Source: Xestospongia muta (taxonomy: Eukaryota; Porifera; Demospongiae; Haplosclerida; Petrosiidae). From it: 64,000 nucleotides of DNA. The DNA is taken from contig OY848920.1 of assembly GCA_963693285.1 (NCBI GenBank), positions 6,523,135-6,587,134 on the forward strand, written 5' to 3'. The notes beneath the pieces were generated by a model. The model was not told where the DNA came from, did not search any database, and saw nothing but the letters and a program-made list of their open reading frames with translations. This document shows positions 1-10,244 of the stretch, in pieces. Position 1 is the stretch's first letter. Each line of letters starts with the position of its first letter. A program made the translations under genes and the position numbers.

Positions 1-8
1 GAGACTTC

Positions 9-487
9 TTGAACGATGTATTACGAGGCAGGTTTGTATGTTGTCTCACTAGTGAATCAATCAGGAATAAACTGTTGAAAGATAAGCTCACACTAGAGAC
101 AGCATATGAAACCGCCACAGCTATGGAAGTAGCAGCTACAGACAGCTCTCTCATGGCACAGACACAAAAAGACCCTGTACGAGTAAACCGTCTCCAGCAA
201 AGGAGAGAAAGTCAGTCACTGACAAAAGCAAGGTTCATGTAAAACAAGAGAAAAAGTGTTACCATTGCGCAAAATCAGGACATACTCCAGACGAATGCAG
301 GTTCAAAAACGCAGAATGTTACGGTTGTGGAAAAAACGGCCATATTAAAGATGCTTGCAGATCAAAACCAAGGAAAATAAAACAGGTTCAAGAACACATA
401 GAATCGAGTGAAAAAAAAGCATTTTTGGAGTTAAACAGCTTAAAAAACAAAGTGATGCGCATTAGAAAAAGGCTCCGATTGAAGTAA
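9..487 (+). pseudogene. gypsy A Gag C-terminus with two zinc knuckles
   Basis: The first part (9-242) matches the conserved C-terminal helical motif of gypsy Gag, with LRGRFVCCL, IRNKLLKD and a TAMEVA-type helix. At about 190-230 the frame shifts, and the continuation reads into two CCHC zinc knuckles (CYHCAKSGHTPDEC from 257 and CYGCGKNGHIKDAC after it), both with C-x2-C-x4-H-x4-C spacing. Knuckles of this kind bind the element RNA during packaging. A Lys/Arg-rich tail follows to a stop near 485. The N-terminal capsid part lies outside the window. Confidence 0.85.
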
Positions 488-610
488 TCGTTAACAGCCA
501 CCCAGTAAACATGGATGTGAATACTGGTGCAGCAGTATGGTAGTTTCAGAGAAGACATGTAAGGTGAAAGTACAACCAACGAAGACAAAATTGAAGTCAG
601 CATACAGGAC
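455..610 (+). pseudogene. gypsy A retropepsin-like protease remnant
   Basis: A short stretch reads IEVIVNSHPVNMDVNTGAAV, the start of a gypsy aspartic protease (normally V-D-T-G-A). The catalytic aspartate of D-T-G is replaced by asparagine (N-T-G), consistent with a G-to-A change, so even the active-site loop is dead. The frame is lost soon after, and the sequence to about 890 is only weakly recognisable as the protease/RT linker. Confidence 0.65.
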
Positions 611-890
611 AGACAATGCCATTAGTAGGTGAAGCCATTGTACAAGCCGAGATAAGAGGTATCAAAAGAAAGGTTGAATTGCTTGTAGCAAAGGAAACTG
701 CCCATCACTGTTTGGCAGAGATTGAATTTAAGTTTTCTATGGAGATAATTGGGCAGAAAGACTCACACAAGTCAACATGTTAGAAACAACACAGACAAGT
801 AATCAGTTGCAAGTACTATTGTAAAAATACAATCAGACAGTGTCCAGACCTGGGCTGGGATAATTAAGAGAAATCAAAGCCAAACTAAAG

Positions 891-1530
891 TTGAAAACAA
901 ATGCCCAACCAAAGTTTTGCAAGCCACATCCAGTACCATATGCAGTAAAGGTAAAGTTAGGAGAAACATTAGAAAGAATAGTAATAGAGGGTAATCTAGA
1001 AAAGATAGACTACAGTGAGTGGGCAACACCGATAGTAGCAGTCATGAAACCGAATGGCTCAGTGCGCTGTGGGGATTACAAAGTCACCCTGAACCCCTGC
1101 TTGGAAGTAAATCAGCACCCACTACCATGTATTGAAGAGTGTTTCCAAACCATGAATGGTGGAAAAAATATACAAAGTTAGATCTAGCTCAGGCATACAA
1201 TCAAGCTCAGTTGGAAGAAGCAACAAGAGAGCTAACAGTCATCAACGCTCACAAAGGTCTGTACCATTGGAAAAGACTACCATAAGGGGTTGCTTCTAGT
1301 CCTGCCATTTTTCAAGAAATCATGGATAAAATTTTCCATGAATTATCACATGTAGTCTGGTATTTGGATGACATATTAGTGAGTGGGACAACAGAACAAG
1401 AACATCTGAAGAATTTAGACAAACCACTACCTGTGTTGGCTTCTGGAAGGATTCTTAATGAATTATCAATTTACTATCCAGTTTAGACCAACAAATAAAC
1501 ATACCAATGTAGATGCATTATCAAGACTAT
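891..1530 (+). pseudogene. gypsy A reverse transcriptase with internal deletion into RNase H
   Basis: The fingers/palm region is visible (SEWATPIVAVMKPNGSVR, GDYKVTLNP), then after a frameshift near 1165 the motifs KLDLAQAYNQ, SSPAIFQEIM and the active-site box YLDD near 1365. A stop replaces the usual FG after RLP near 1284. Directly after the YLDD region (about 1430) the sequence jumps to the very end of RNase H (about 1435-1530: QFTIQFRP, then NVDALSRL). The thumb and nearly all of RNase H, including its catalytic acidic residues, are deleted. The element cannot self-replicate. Confidence 0.85.
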
Positions 1531-1679
1531 CTTTAGACAATCAAGAGTTTGTGAGCACAAATAATGTGTCAATCTTATAACTACAAAATTTTCAAGAAAT
1601 ACGAGTCACAATCAAACAAGTAGCAGAGGGCATCCGAAAGAACTCACTATTAGAAAATGTTTTACACTATGTAAAGATG

Positions 1680-2924
1680 GGGTGGCCACAGAAAGTGGAG
1701 CCTGCACTCTCACCATACTTTGCCAGGAGAAATGAACTGACAATTGAAGAAGATTGTTTGTTAAGAGGAATTCAAGTGGTAGTTCCTCCCAAGTGTTGGA
1801 ATTATTGCATGAGTCTCATTTAGGTGTTGTGAAGATGAAGGCACTGGGAAGATCACATGTATGGTGGCCAGGAATAGATAAGGCTTTAGAGGAGGTTACT
1901 AAACATTGTGAGGAGTGCCAGACTAACCACAAGGAGGACCTTAAGACACCACTGCACCCATTGGAATTCACATCAAAGCCTTGGCAAAGGATTCATTTAG
2001 ATTTTGCTGGTCCATTTCAAGGACAGATGTGGTTGATACTAATAGATTCATATTCAAGATGGCCAGAAGTAGTACAAATGAGACCTACAACTGTAAGTCA
2101 AACAATTAAAGAGCTTAGACTAATATTCGCTTGATTCAACCTACCAGAACAAATTTTGACAGATAATGCTCCAGAATTTGTATCAGAGGAATTTCAGGAT
2201 TTTACAAGGTCTAATGGAATACAATATATCAAAATAGCACCTTATCATCCAAGGTCCATCAGAATGGCTGAGAGATTTGTACAAACTTTTAAAACAGCGA
2301 TGAGGAAGATGGTTAATGAAGGTGGTGACATCAATCAGAAGTTGGCAAATTTCCTATTAGTCTACAGAAAAAACCCTCAATCTGCAACCATAGAAGCATC
2401 AGCCATGTTGCTCACCAAAAGAATGCCACGAAGCAGAATTAACCTAATGATACAAAACTTACAGATGAAGGTAGTGAAGAAACAAACAACACAAAAAGTA
2501 CAATTTGACAAAGGTTCTCTAGAAAAAAAAATTCACAGAACAGGAAAAAGTATGGTTACGAAACTATAATGGAGAAAAGAAATGGATACCGGGAATAATT
2601 ATAAAGAAAACAGGACCAGTCTCATACCAAATAACAGTAGAACATGATCATTCATAAAAAATTCATTTAGATCAACTGAGACATAGAGTAGAGGAACGTG
2701 TCACAGATACGAAGGATAAAGAAGAAAATTCACCAGACACTACTGTAGAAAAGGTTCCAGAAATAATGTTCGAACCAGATAGACCTAGAGTCATATTGGA
2801 ATGTGATTATCAAGAAATAGGCAGGCCAATAGTTACTGCAGAACATGAACCTAATCGTAGATCCAGTCGAGTGTCCAGCCCCCCTGGAAGATTGACGTAT
2901 TGTTATCCTGGAATTCCCATTTAA
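1680..2924 (+). pseudogene. gypsy A integrase and C-terminal tail
   Basis: The HHCC zinc-binding domain (LLHESHLG, WWPGIDKAL, CEECQ) is followed by the DDE core: HLDFAGPF, LILIDSYSRWPEV (first D), TDNAPEFVS (second D) and RMAERFVQTFK (E). One in-frame TGA at 2132-2134 separates two pieces that lie in the same frame. A frameshift near 2565 precedes the GPY/F-type motif (WIPGIIIKKTGPVSYQ). The tail ends with RRSSRVSSPPGRLTY and a TAA at 2922-2924, the usual end of gypsy Pol. Enough survives to assign lineage but not function. Confidence 0.88.
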
Positions 2925-2955
2925 TTAAAGTAGAACTGAATAAGAGTGGAGGAGA

Positions 2956-3106
2956 TGTAATGTATGACATTAACTTAGTTCTGTGGTTTTCCTGTATGTT
3001 AATTTACTTTTAGCATGCTGTATAAATATTGTTTTTTTGTATTTATGATCAGTGTGTGTGCAACTGTGAAAGTTATCTCAAGTAACAAAAAACCTAAGAT
3101 ATAACA
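2956..3106 (+). repeat. gypsy A 3' LTR (proposed), preceded by polypurine tract
   Basis: A purine run at 2943-2955 (GAGTGGAGGAGA) abuts TGTAATGTATGAC, the expected PPT/TG start of a 3' LTR just after the Pol stop. The end is proposed at ATAACA (3101-3106), immediately before a LINE scrap, giving about 151 bp. That is close to the lengths I infer for elements B and C. The end point is uncertain because no 5' LTR is available for comparison. Confidence 0.5.
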
Positions 3107-3480
3107 GTGATGTTCCAAGATCTTAATTGGGAGACAAAATAGAGAGATTGGGCAATAGTCTGAAGGGAATGAAGAGAAAGTTTTCCATTTAGGAATAGGT
3201 GAAATATTGGAGTTTTCCAGTCTGAAGGGTAAATACCTGTTGAGAGGGAGGAGTTGAAAATAAAGGGAACATGTAGTGAAACACTAGGAGCTGTGTTGTG
3301 GAGCATAATAGAGGAGATACTGTCAGGACCAGAAGGAGTGTCAATAGGAAATGAGACTGCAAATTTCACATGGGTTACATAGAAGAGCTGGAGAGTTGTC
3401 TTGTTGTAAGGGATAAGGATTATGAGCCAGAGGAGGTAAAGGGACAGTTGACTTGTTGAAGCAGAAGGAGAAGTATTGAC
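3094..3480 (-). pseudogene. non-LTR retrotransposon (LINE) reverse transcriptase fragment
   Basis: The minus-strand translation contains the N-terminal RT signature of CR1/jockey-like LINEs: SGPDSISSIMLHNTAPS, FNSSLSTGIYPSDWK and the remains of the NYRPISLLS block. Only this piece is present; there is no YADD box and no endonuclease. It is probably a 5'-truncated or deleted LINE copy next to the gypsy A LTR. Confidence 0.7.
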
Positions 3481-3499
3481 GTTTGAGCTCCAAGGTCAA

Positions 3500-4410
3500 T
3501 ATTAAGATGACCCTTAATTAGTTAGATTAATTAAGCGGTAACAAATATTTTGAGGGCTTTAATTCCAAATACCACTCAATAATTAATGATGACTAAGATG
3601 ACTCCTTCTTGTATATAGGTATCTAGTTAGTCCTTTGGTCTTTCATAATCTACATGTATACTATGCCATTATCACAATGTTGTATAACCACATGTTACAA
3701 TTTTCATGGTTCATGTCCTCCTGTTTCGTTTGGTTTTTTTCTATCCTATCTGTGATTATCTGCATATATAGTGAACCTTATCTTTAAGCCTACTGACACT
3801 CCTGACATACCTTTATAATCAACATATACATCCTATAACATATACAAACCCTTTCATTATACCTATAACATGTACAAACACCTACATTATGTCCTATAAC
3901 ATTTTCATAAGCTCGTCTTTGTTAGTTATTTTAACCCTATATCTGTTGTAGTGGTCTTCTTGTGTATTTAACATCCTAATTTTTATGCATCATGTTAACT
4001 AATCACTGTTTTTATTGTTTTTGTAATAATTCCTTGTGTCTGATGTATTAGTCCTGATGTGTATCATTAGCTTAGTGTGTAATGTGTCATGTTAATCCTG
4101 TGTCTGATGCATGTGTATCATATCAAGCTTATACGTATAAACTACTTAGTCTGATGTATGCGTATTTAACCACCTTGTGACAAATACGTTATACTAATCT
4201 GTTGTAGAATCCTGTTTGTATTAATTCCCTTGTGTTGCTAAAACAAGTAGTCCTGATATGTGTTTTAGCCTTTTATGTATTAAACCTGAAGTGTATTATA
4301 AACCTCCTTCAGTTTGACTTGTAATATTATATCTTTTGTAAAATGCTAATGTTATACTAATCATAATGTTTGTGTTAACCTCCTTACCGTGATGTGTTTA
4401 ACCTTTTTCC
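3500..4410. repeat. AT-rich spacer with degenerate short repeats
   Basis: No gene is visible. From about 3780 the sequence is built from loose variants of CCTATAACATATACAAAC and, further on, CTGATGTGTATTAACC, repeated with irregular 30-60-bp spacing. This is an old, degenerate tandem repeat between gypsy A and gypsy B. Confidence 0.45.
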
Positions 4411-5230
4411 AGATCACTCCCAATCCCTCACTCATTGAAAGAAAAGGCTGCAAAAGAGCTTCAACCTCTTTAGGACATGGAAATCATCACTCCTGTGAAG
4501 CACTCAGAATGGGCAGCCTCCATCGTGCTGATGGTGAAATCTGATTGTACCATACGTTTATGTTGGGAGTACAAAGTCACGATCAATCCAGTCCTCATTC
4601 TTGATGCCTACCCAATTCCTCAGGTAGATGATCTGTTTGCAGCTCTTTCAGGAGGCAAGGTTTTTTCCAAACTGGACCTACAAGTCATGCTTACCTTCAG
4701 GTACCCCTAGACGACATCTTTAAGAAACTCACCACTATCAATACCCCAAGGGGTGTGTTCCAGTATGAACGATTGCCTTTTGGCATTTCATCAGCTCCAT
4801 CACTGTTCCAAAGGTTATGGAAGCCTTATTAAGTGATTAATCATGTATGTGTTTATTTAGAAGACATTCTGATTGCAGGTACTAACAAAGAAGATGATCT
4901 TCAGAACCTATATTGAGTTCTCGAACGTCTGAAAAGTGCTGGACTAATATTAAAGAAGTCTAAATACGAGTTTCTCATCTCATCTGTGGAGTATCTGGGC
5001 CATGTCATTGATGATAAAAGTACATACTGTTATCATCAATGACATGGATCACATACTCTGACCTTTGACTCAGAGGGTTGGAGACTAGCTAGTCTCCATC
5101 CTTCTGAGTCAAAGGTCAGAGGTATGAAGGAGGCACCACGCCCAACCAATGTCACAGAGCTGAGATCCTTCCTTGGATTACTCAATTTTACTATAAGTTC
5201 ATACCAGATCTTTCTACAGTTCCAGTATGA
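4411..5230 (+). pseudogene. gypsy B reverse transcriptase, interrupted by palindromes
   Basis: The motifs run EIITPVKHSEWAASIV, CWEYKVTINPVL, FSKLDLQ, YERLPFGISSAPSLFQ and the active-site box, here YLED (about 4853-4868) instead of YLDD, so the first catalytic aspartate is glutamate. VEYLGHVIDDK ends at about 5015. The expected continuation (SESKVRGMKEAPRPTNVTEL, from about 5100) appears only after an inserted pair of hairpins. Frameshifts occur near 4700 and 5195. The palm and thumb are recognisable but the enzyme is dead. Confidence 0.85.
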
Positions 5231-5358
5231 TGAGAAGCCAAAAGGCAATCGTTCATACTGGAACAGACCCTTTGGGGCATTGAAATTGGTGAGTTTCTTA
5301 GAGATGTCATCAAGGGATACCTGAAGGTAGGCATGACTTATAGGTCCAGTTTGGAAAA
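5229..5358 (-). repeat. inverted copy of the element's own RT segment (4663-4795)
   Basis: Read on the minus strand, this block repeats the RT coding sequence found on the + strand at 4663-4795, including YERLPFGIS (here MPFGFSSYW) and the region around ACGACATCTTTAAGAAACTC. By eye the copies agree at roughly 85-88% with few gaps. The block replaces the RT/RNase H connection: thumb sequence stops at about 5222 and RNase H resumes at about 5358. Confidence 0.85.
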
Positions 5359-7010
5359 GACCAGATAAGAAGTACTCTCAGCTAGATAAAGAGGCACTGG
5401 CCATTATATTTGCTGTAAGAAAGTATCATGATTACTTATATGAGAGAAATTTCATTCTTTATTTCGACCACAAGCCACTCCAATACCTTAGTTTCTTAGT
5501 TTCTTAGTGAGAAATGACAAATCTCGACATTAGCTTCTTCTTGTATTCAATTATAGGCAATCATACTCTTAGCTTACTCTTTACTATTAGACATAATCCA
5601 GGTACTCACCTTGCAAATGCAGATGTTTTAAGTAGACTGCAACTCCCTGACAAACCCAATTTTGCCCCAGTCCCAGCTGATGTCCAGCTAATGTTTTATC
5701 ATCTTTCAGAATGTATTATTCATCCTGATCAAATTAAAAAGTTGACTGATCAGGACCCTACCCTATATCGTGTTCAAAGGATTGTTGAAACTGGTCATAT
5801 ACTACTTGAAACTTCTCCTGAGTTTAAACTACATGTTCAGTGTTACACTGAATTAAGTGTCTTACAAGGTGGTCTCCTCAGAGGATCTCCAATCATTATT
5901 CCTCCTCAAGGTAGAAAGACTATCCTCTCTCAACTTCATGATATCCACCATGGTATCACAAGAATGAAACACCTTGCTAGAGCGTACATCTGATAGCCAG
6001 GCCTAGACAAAGATATTGAGGATATCATAAAGAACTGTAACACCTGTCAGATGAACTGCGTATCTCCACTGGAAAGCATCGTTCACCCGTGGGAATATCG
6101 ATCAACTCCATGGACTAGAGTTCATGTGGATCATATCATTTTTAGGTAAATATTATTTTATACTTGTAGATGCATTCTCTCGGTGGATAGAAGTTCACAT
6201 AGTTGACTCCACCTCTGCTACAAGCTCTATCAATGTACTACGTAAAATTTTCTCTACTCATGGTTTACCTAAACAACTGGTCTCTGACAATGGTACCGCC
6301 TTCACAAGTAATGAATTTTGAGTCTTCATAGAAAAGAACGGCAAACATCACTCTTTCACTTCTCCATATCACCCACATTCTAATGAATTAGCTGAATAGA
6401 CAGTACAGACATTTAAAGCTCCAATGAAGAAGTTAGATAGCCCGCTAAACATGAGAATCTCTCGTTTCTCCTACAATATTGTGTAACTCCTCAATCAACA
6501 ACTGGTCTTACCCCCTCAGAACTACTAATGGGCAGGAGACTACATACAATCTTCGACCTCCTGCATCCTGATCTCTCTAACAAGGTTGAACAGTAACAGT
6601 CTAAAATCCCTCAGCCTCACCGAAAAGTTTGTATCTTTTGTACAAGAGATAAAATTTATGCCAAGAACTACTCAGGATCACCTTTGTGGATACCTGGCAT
6701 AATTGTGAAAGTAGTAACAGGTCCTCTATCATACCATGTGGAAACAGAAAATGGTATAGAAATTCGTAGAGATGCTGATCAATTACACCTTAGAAGCCTT
6801 GGAACTCCAACACAACTTACTCCAATTTCAGGAAAGAAAAGGACATACCTGATGATGATTTTGATTTTCCAATACAAACTCTTTTACGAACTGATACTAC
6901 TGATCAACCGTCTCCACCTTCTAGAGCTCTCTCACCTACTCCTACTGTTTCCCTATGATGCTCCAATCAAGAAAGATGACCACTGGAATGCTTCAGTCCA
7001 TACTTTTCAT
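5359..7010 (+). pseudogene. gypsy B RNase H C-terminus, integrase and tail
   Basis: RNase H resumes at YSQLDKEALAIIFAVRKYHDY and FDHKPLQYL, then ANADVLSRLQLPDKP. Integrase follows: the HHCC finger (LHDIHHGITRMKHLARAYI, NTCQMNC), then ILVDAFSRWIEV, VSDNGTAFTS and NELAE, covering D, D and E. The tandem tryptophans of the finger (usually WWP) are the stop codons TGA TAG at 5992-5997; further stops occur at 6319 and 6399. The GPY/F-type motif (WIPGIIVKVVTGPLSYHVE) lies near 6684-6750. Confidence 0.87.
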
Positions 7011-7026
7011 CTTAAAGGGGGAGCAG

Positions 7027-7183
7027 TGTGAGATATTCCATATATTCATTTTCCATATTACTCATTTGTGTAGCTTATGATTATTCATTTCTGTAACTTA
7101 TGACTATTTATGTCCTGTATAGATATTGTGTATGCATTTTTAGTTGTCAGACTCTAGACTTTGCTTGCGTTATTTCGGTCACA
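7027..7183 (+). repeat. gypsy B 3' LTR (proposed)
   Basis: The polypurine tract AAAGGGGGAG (7014-7023) is followed by TGTGAGATATTCC at 7027. The first later match to the inverted end is TCACA at 7179-7183, giving a 157-bp TGTGA...TCACA repeat unit. No second copy is present to confirm it. Confidence 0.55.
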
Positions 7184-7760
7184 CAACAGTAATGAGTTCT
7201 CCAGCAATAAATATAAGCAAGTTTGGTTATAATGTCTTTGTTTCATATATTGTGATAATTTCTGACTATACTTTTTATTTCTATTATAACCAATTTAGCC
7301 TTAGTATGCATTATCATGCTATGCACAGCAATTTATATAATTAATATTATTGCTCAGGCACCTTCATCAGGTTTATTTAGTTAATGTAAATACTTACATT
7401 ATACTTAATCGTTTAAATAAAAAAAACTTTCCGAAACATTATGACAGCTGCACCTGTTTATATGGTAATTCCTATGCATCAGTAAACAACAAGGATGTTA
7501 GGGTTATATTTGCTCTTGCTCAGGAATTTGTGGCTAACTTTGACAGAGTAAATAGTATTCATTTCTTACTCATGGCTTCAGTAATTTGGTAATAAAGTAC
7601 AAAGAATATTTTTGAGCTTTATCTATATTGAGTTGTACTGGTTTTGGCTTTGTAATAACTCAGTATATTGTATTAGTGCAGGCATGAATACATCTATGGC
7701 AACAAAGTCATTGGTTAAAATGAGACAATCCTTTGCAATTACCCTTTATATTTTATATAT

Positions 7761-7810
<50 letters not shown>

Positions 7811-8479
7811 TGCAGGTGATGAATGATGTCTCTTTTTGCCTTCAAGTAGAGTACATGTGTAAATAAGATGACAGGAATTCCATGTTCGGCTAATTCATAA
7901 GTTTAAAATAATTTTACCTGATTACATGTTATAAGAACTTTATAGAAATTGTATTAATCACAAGCAAACTACTATTTAATTAAAATGAACCATTCTATAT
8001 ATATATGTGTATTAAGTGTTGCATTTGAAGTAGCATGATATATAAATCACAGATTTTCTATTGTCTAAACTATTATATTAGGATCAAAGTGTTATATTAG
8101 TATATAGGCCTGCTTTTGCAAGATCTTATCAAGATCAAAGTATTATAGCATCATTTTGACTTTTTCTTGGGTTGATAACAGTGAGGCAACACCAGATAAC
8201 AGCCAAAAATAAGCACGATCATAATAACAACTATTTTTGCAATACTACCAGTAAATTCACCTATAAGAAAAATTGTTGCATATTAAAACAGAATTTGATG
8301 CATATCTGACACAAATCTAAATTATAACAATGAAAACTACATCAATAAAACTAAACTTAGTGGGCATATTTAATCATTTCATGTATACATGTACTCCATT
8401 GAAGTGTAAGCATAGATTTCACAATAACAGCCCTTGTCCAGCACTCATCAACATAATTTTATAATTAGCTAAATGAATA
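7184..8479. other. AT-rich stretch without recognisable genes; (TA)n run at 7766-7809
   Basis: I recognise no coding element here. An uninterrupted TA microsatellite occupies about 7766-7809. Short open frames in the first half have no family signature. Confidence 0.5.
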
Positions 8480-8942
8480 GTTCATTCCATACATAAACCA
8501 TTTTTTCGTCATTGTGGCATGCAAATATGTCAAAACTTTTGACAGTTTCATTAACATCAATAAGATTAACTTAGATTTTTTTTTGGGGGGGGGGGGGGGT
8601 AAGTAGCAAGCAATAAAAAATTTGGGGGCGAGCCCCTCTTTCTAAATATTGGGGGGGGGGGCTTTAGCCTCTCCAGCCCCACTCCCTTCAGCCTCCTATG
8701 ATTTAGGGGTGGCATTGGCTATTTTGAAGTGATCAGGCCATGGGCCAAAACCCTTTAGAGGGGTCTGGAGGCATGCCCCCTGAAAGTATTTGGAATTTGG
8801 AGCTTCAAGGAGGCCTCTGGTGCAATCTAAAGCCAAAATTGAAGTGCTTCTGATATATGATAAATCTTATACTTTGCAATGAAACAACGAAACGAATTAA
8901 CTAAATCAATGTAAGCCAGGTTACATGAAAGTCAAAATTTGC
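8480..8942 (-). mobile_element. hAT 3' terminal region, G-rich, with a scrap of a second hAT C-terminus
   Basis: 8505-8575 read on the minus strand is a shortened version of the hAT dimerisation segment at 37,700-37,926 (shared AATCTTAT, then TTTGACATATTTG, with an internal deletion). It abuts a G-run (8583-8599), AATATTTAGAAAG and a second G-run, the same junction sequence as at 37,926-38,010. At 8756-8790 the text GGGGTCTGGAGGCATGCCCCC resembles the subterminal GC-rich motif downstream of ZMYM/TTF-type hAT transposases. It is probably the 3' end of the hAT remnant at 8960-9382. Confidence 0.5.
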
Positions 8943-8959
8943 CAAAACTTTGAAGTCTT

Positions 8960-9382
8960 CTTTCTGATTTGCTAACGATGCAATATCAGGTAAATGTAAC
9001 TGATCTGTTTTATCTTGTGTACATGTAGGTCCATTAAATGGTTAAGGTGCTCCAGATGCATGATTGACCAGAGGTAAGATTTTACACGTCGCATAGCACT
9101 GAATGAAGGTTCACTTGTAACATTTGTTGTCGGCATAACTTAAATTAACTTCATCAGAGTAATGGTTTCATTGAGCAGTGCTTTCTCAGCTGAACTTAAG
9201 TCTTGTAAATATTTCTTCAGGTCATTGATGTCTTTGATGCCATCTGGAACACCTATAGTAAAGATTTCCAACTGTGATTTCAAGTTGGATTCATGTAAGT
9301 CACTGCCATAGGTATCAAGCACTACTCTAATCTCTTCTGATATGTCACCTTGACTTAGGGCTTTGAGGAGTAAACTTTGCAA
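8960..9382 (-). pseudogene. hAT transposase C-terminus (TTF/ZMYM type)
   Basis: The minus-strand reading from 9382 gives VLDTYGSDLHESNL, DLSSAEKALLNETITLMKL, a TAA stop at about 9140, then in the same frame VMPTTNVTSEPSFSAMRR and LNHLMDLHVHK. This is the hAT C-terminal dimerisation domain, whose usual core is S-E-R-S-F-S. Here it is S-E-P-S-F-S with one nonsense codon, so the copy is dead. The N-terminal zinc finger and catalytic core are missing. Confidence 0.82.
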
Positions 9383-9539
9383 ACATGAAATGCTTTAAAG
9401 CCTGGTTGATTGAAGCGATCATCAATAGTTTGAATAAGCAAATAAATTACCTCATAGTATTATGGCCTGTAATGGTCTTTAGCTGTAGAAGGAAATTCTG
9501 CTGGTGCACTTCCACTTATGTGGCTGTGTTGCTTGCTCA

Positions 9540-10244
9540 CTTCCGGCAAGCCAAGTGCCACCTTTGTGGTCACATCTCACCTGTCTGTAGAAGAGGTCCA
9601 ACAAAGAAAACTCTCAAATTTAAAAGTAAAAAGAAGAGAAGGAAAAAAATATGTTGACTGAAGATTTAAGTGATGCTAACACTGATGGTGAGTTAGCATT
9701 GCATGTACTAGCCATAGGCAAGCCCTCTGTTAAACCTATTCAAGTAGACCTGGAAGTCTCAGGCAAGAAGCTGACCTTGGATGTAGACACTGGGGCAGCT
9801 GTATCTATCTTCTCAGAGAAGGTTTTTCAACAGTTGTTCTCAGGAGTTAAGCTTAAGCTTTCTTCATTGTTGCTGAAAACATATACAGGAGAACGCATGC
9901 AGATATTGGGAACACTGACAGTTAAAGTGTTTTATCTGTCACTAGACCCATTTGACCTGGAACTGGTAGTGGTTTCTGGTGATTATCCCTGCCTCATGAG
10001 CAGAGACTGGCTACAGGTCACTCATTTAGACTGGCCATCAATTGCTGTTGTATTACAAGGAGCTTCAACTAGGGCAGTATGGGCTGTCCTAAACAATTAT
10101 CCAGATGTCTTCACAGAAGGGTTAGGAATTATTTCTCCCTTTAAAGCAATATTGTTTGTTGTCAAAGATGCCAAACCTCGGTTCCATAGGGCTCAAACTG
10201 TTCCCTTTGCTTTGAAGAGTCATGTAGAGGAAGCACTCAACTAA
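9540..10244 (+). pseudogene. gypsy C Gag end, protease and RT N-terminus
   Basis: The second zinc knuckle (CHLCGHISPVC) has lost residues between the second Cys and the His, so its CCHC spacing is wrong. Past a basic stretch, the frame starting at 9651 carries a complete protease active site (LDVDTGAAVSIFSE) and the second half of the protease (SGDYPCLMSRDWL), then the Pol linker (NNYPDVFTEGLG) and RT entry (VPFALKSHVEEAL). Two tandem TAA codons (10,239-10,244) stop the frame; the next segment continues in the same frame. Confidence 0.87.

Larger units (their letters stand above)
1..3106 (+). mobile_element. Ty3/gypsy retrotransposon A, 5'-truncated by the window edge, decayed
   Basis: Gag C-terminus, protease, reverse transcriptase, the end of RNase H, integrase, a C-terminal tail and a 3' LTR follow one another in the Ty3/gypsy order on the + strand. 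The window edge removes the 5' part. Every coding module is broken: frameshifts in gag and RT, a large deletion between the RT active site and the end of RNase H, and a nonsense codon inside integrase. The copy cannot encode a working polyprotein. Two further gypsy elements (B, C) follow in the same orientation. Confidence 0.9.
4411..7183 (+). mobile_element. Ty3/gypsy retrotransposon B, decayed and internally rearranged
   Basis: RT, RNase H, integrase, C-terminal tail, PPT and 3' LTR occur in order; gag and protease are absent, so the copy is 5' truncated. Its most notable trait is rearrangement inside RT and RNase H: two fold-back palindromes (5000-5126) and an inverted copy of its own RT segment (5229-5358). 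Its integrase (TRVHVDH, ILVDAFSRW) differs from that of A and C and resembles the minus-strand integrase scrap at 36.6-37.1 kb. Confidence 0.88.

Noticed and set aside
5036..5248. A minus-strand gene starting with an RT-like motif (MPFGFSSYW)
   Set aside because: It is the inverted copy of the gypsy B RT plus palindrome sequence, not an independent gene.
7350..7866. Two open frames downstream of the gypsy B LTR
   Set aside because: No family signature, low-complexity composition and overlap with the TA run; treated as chance frames.
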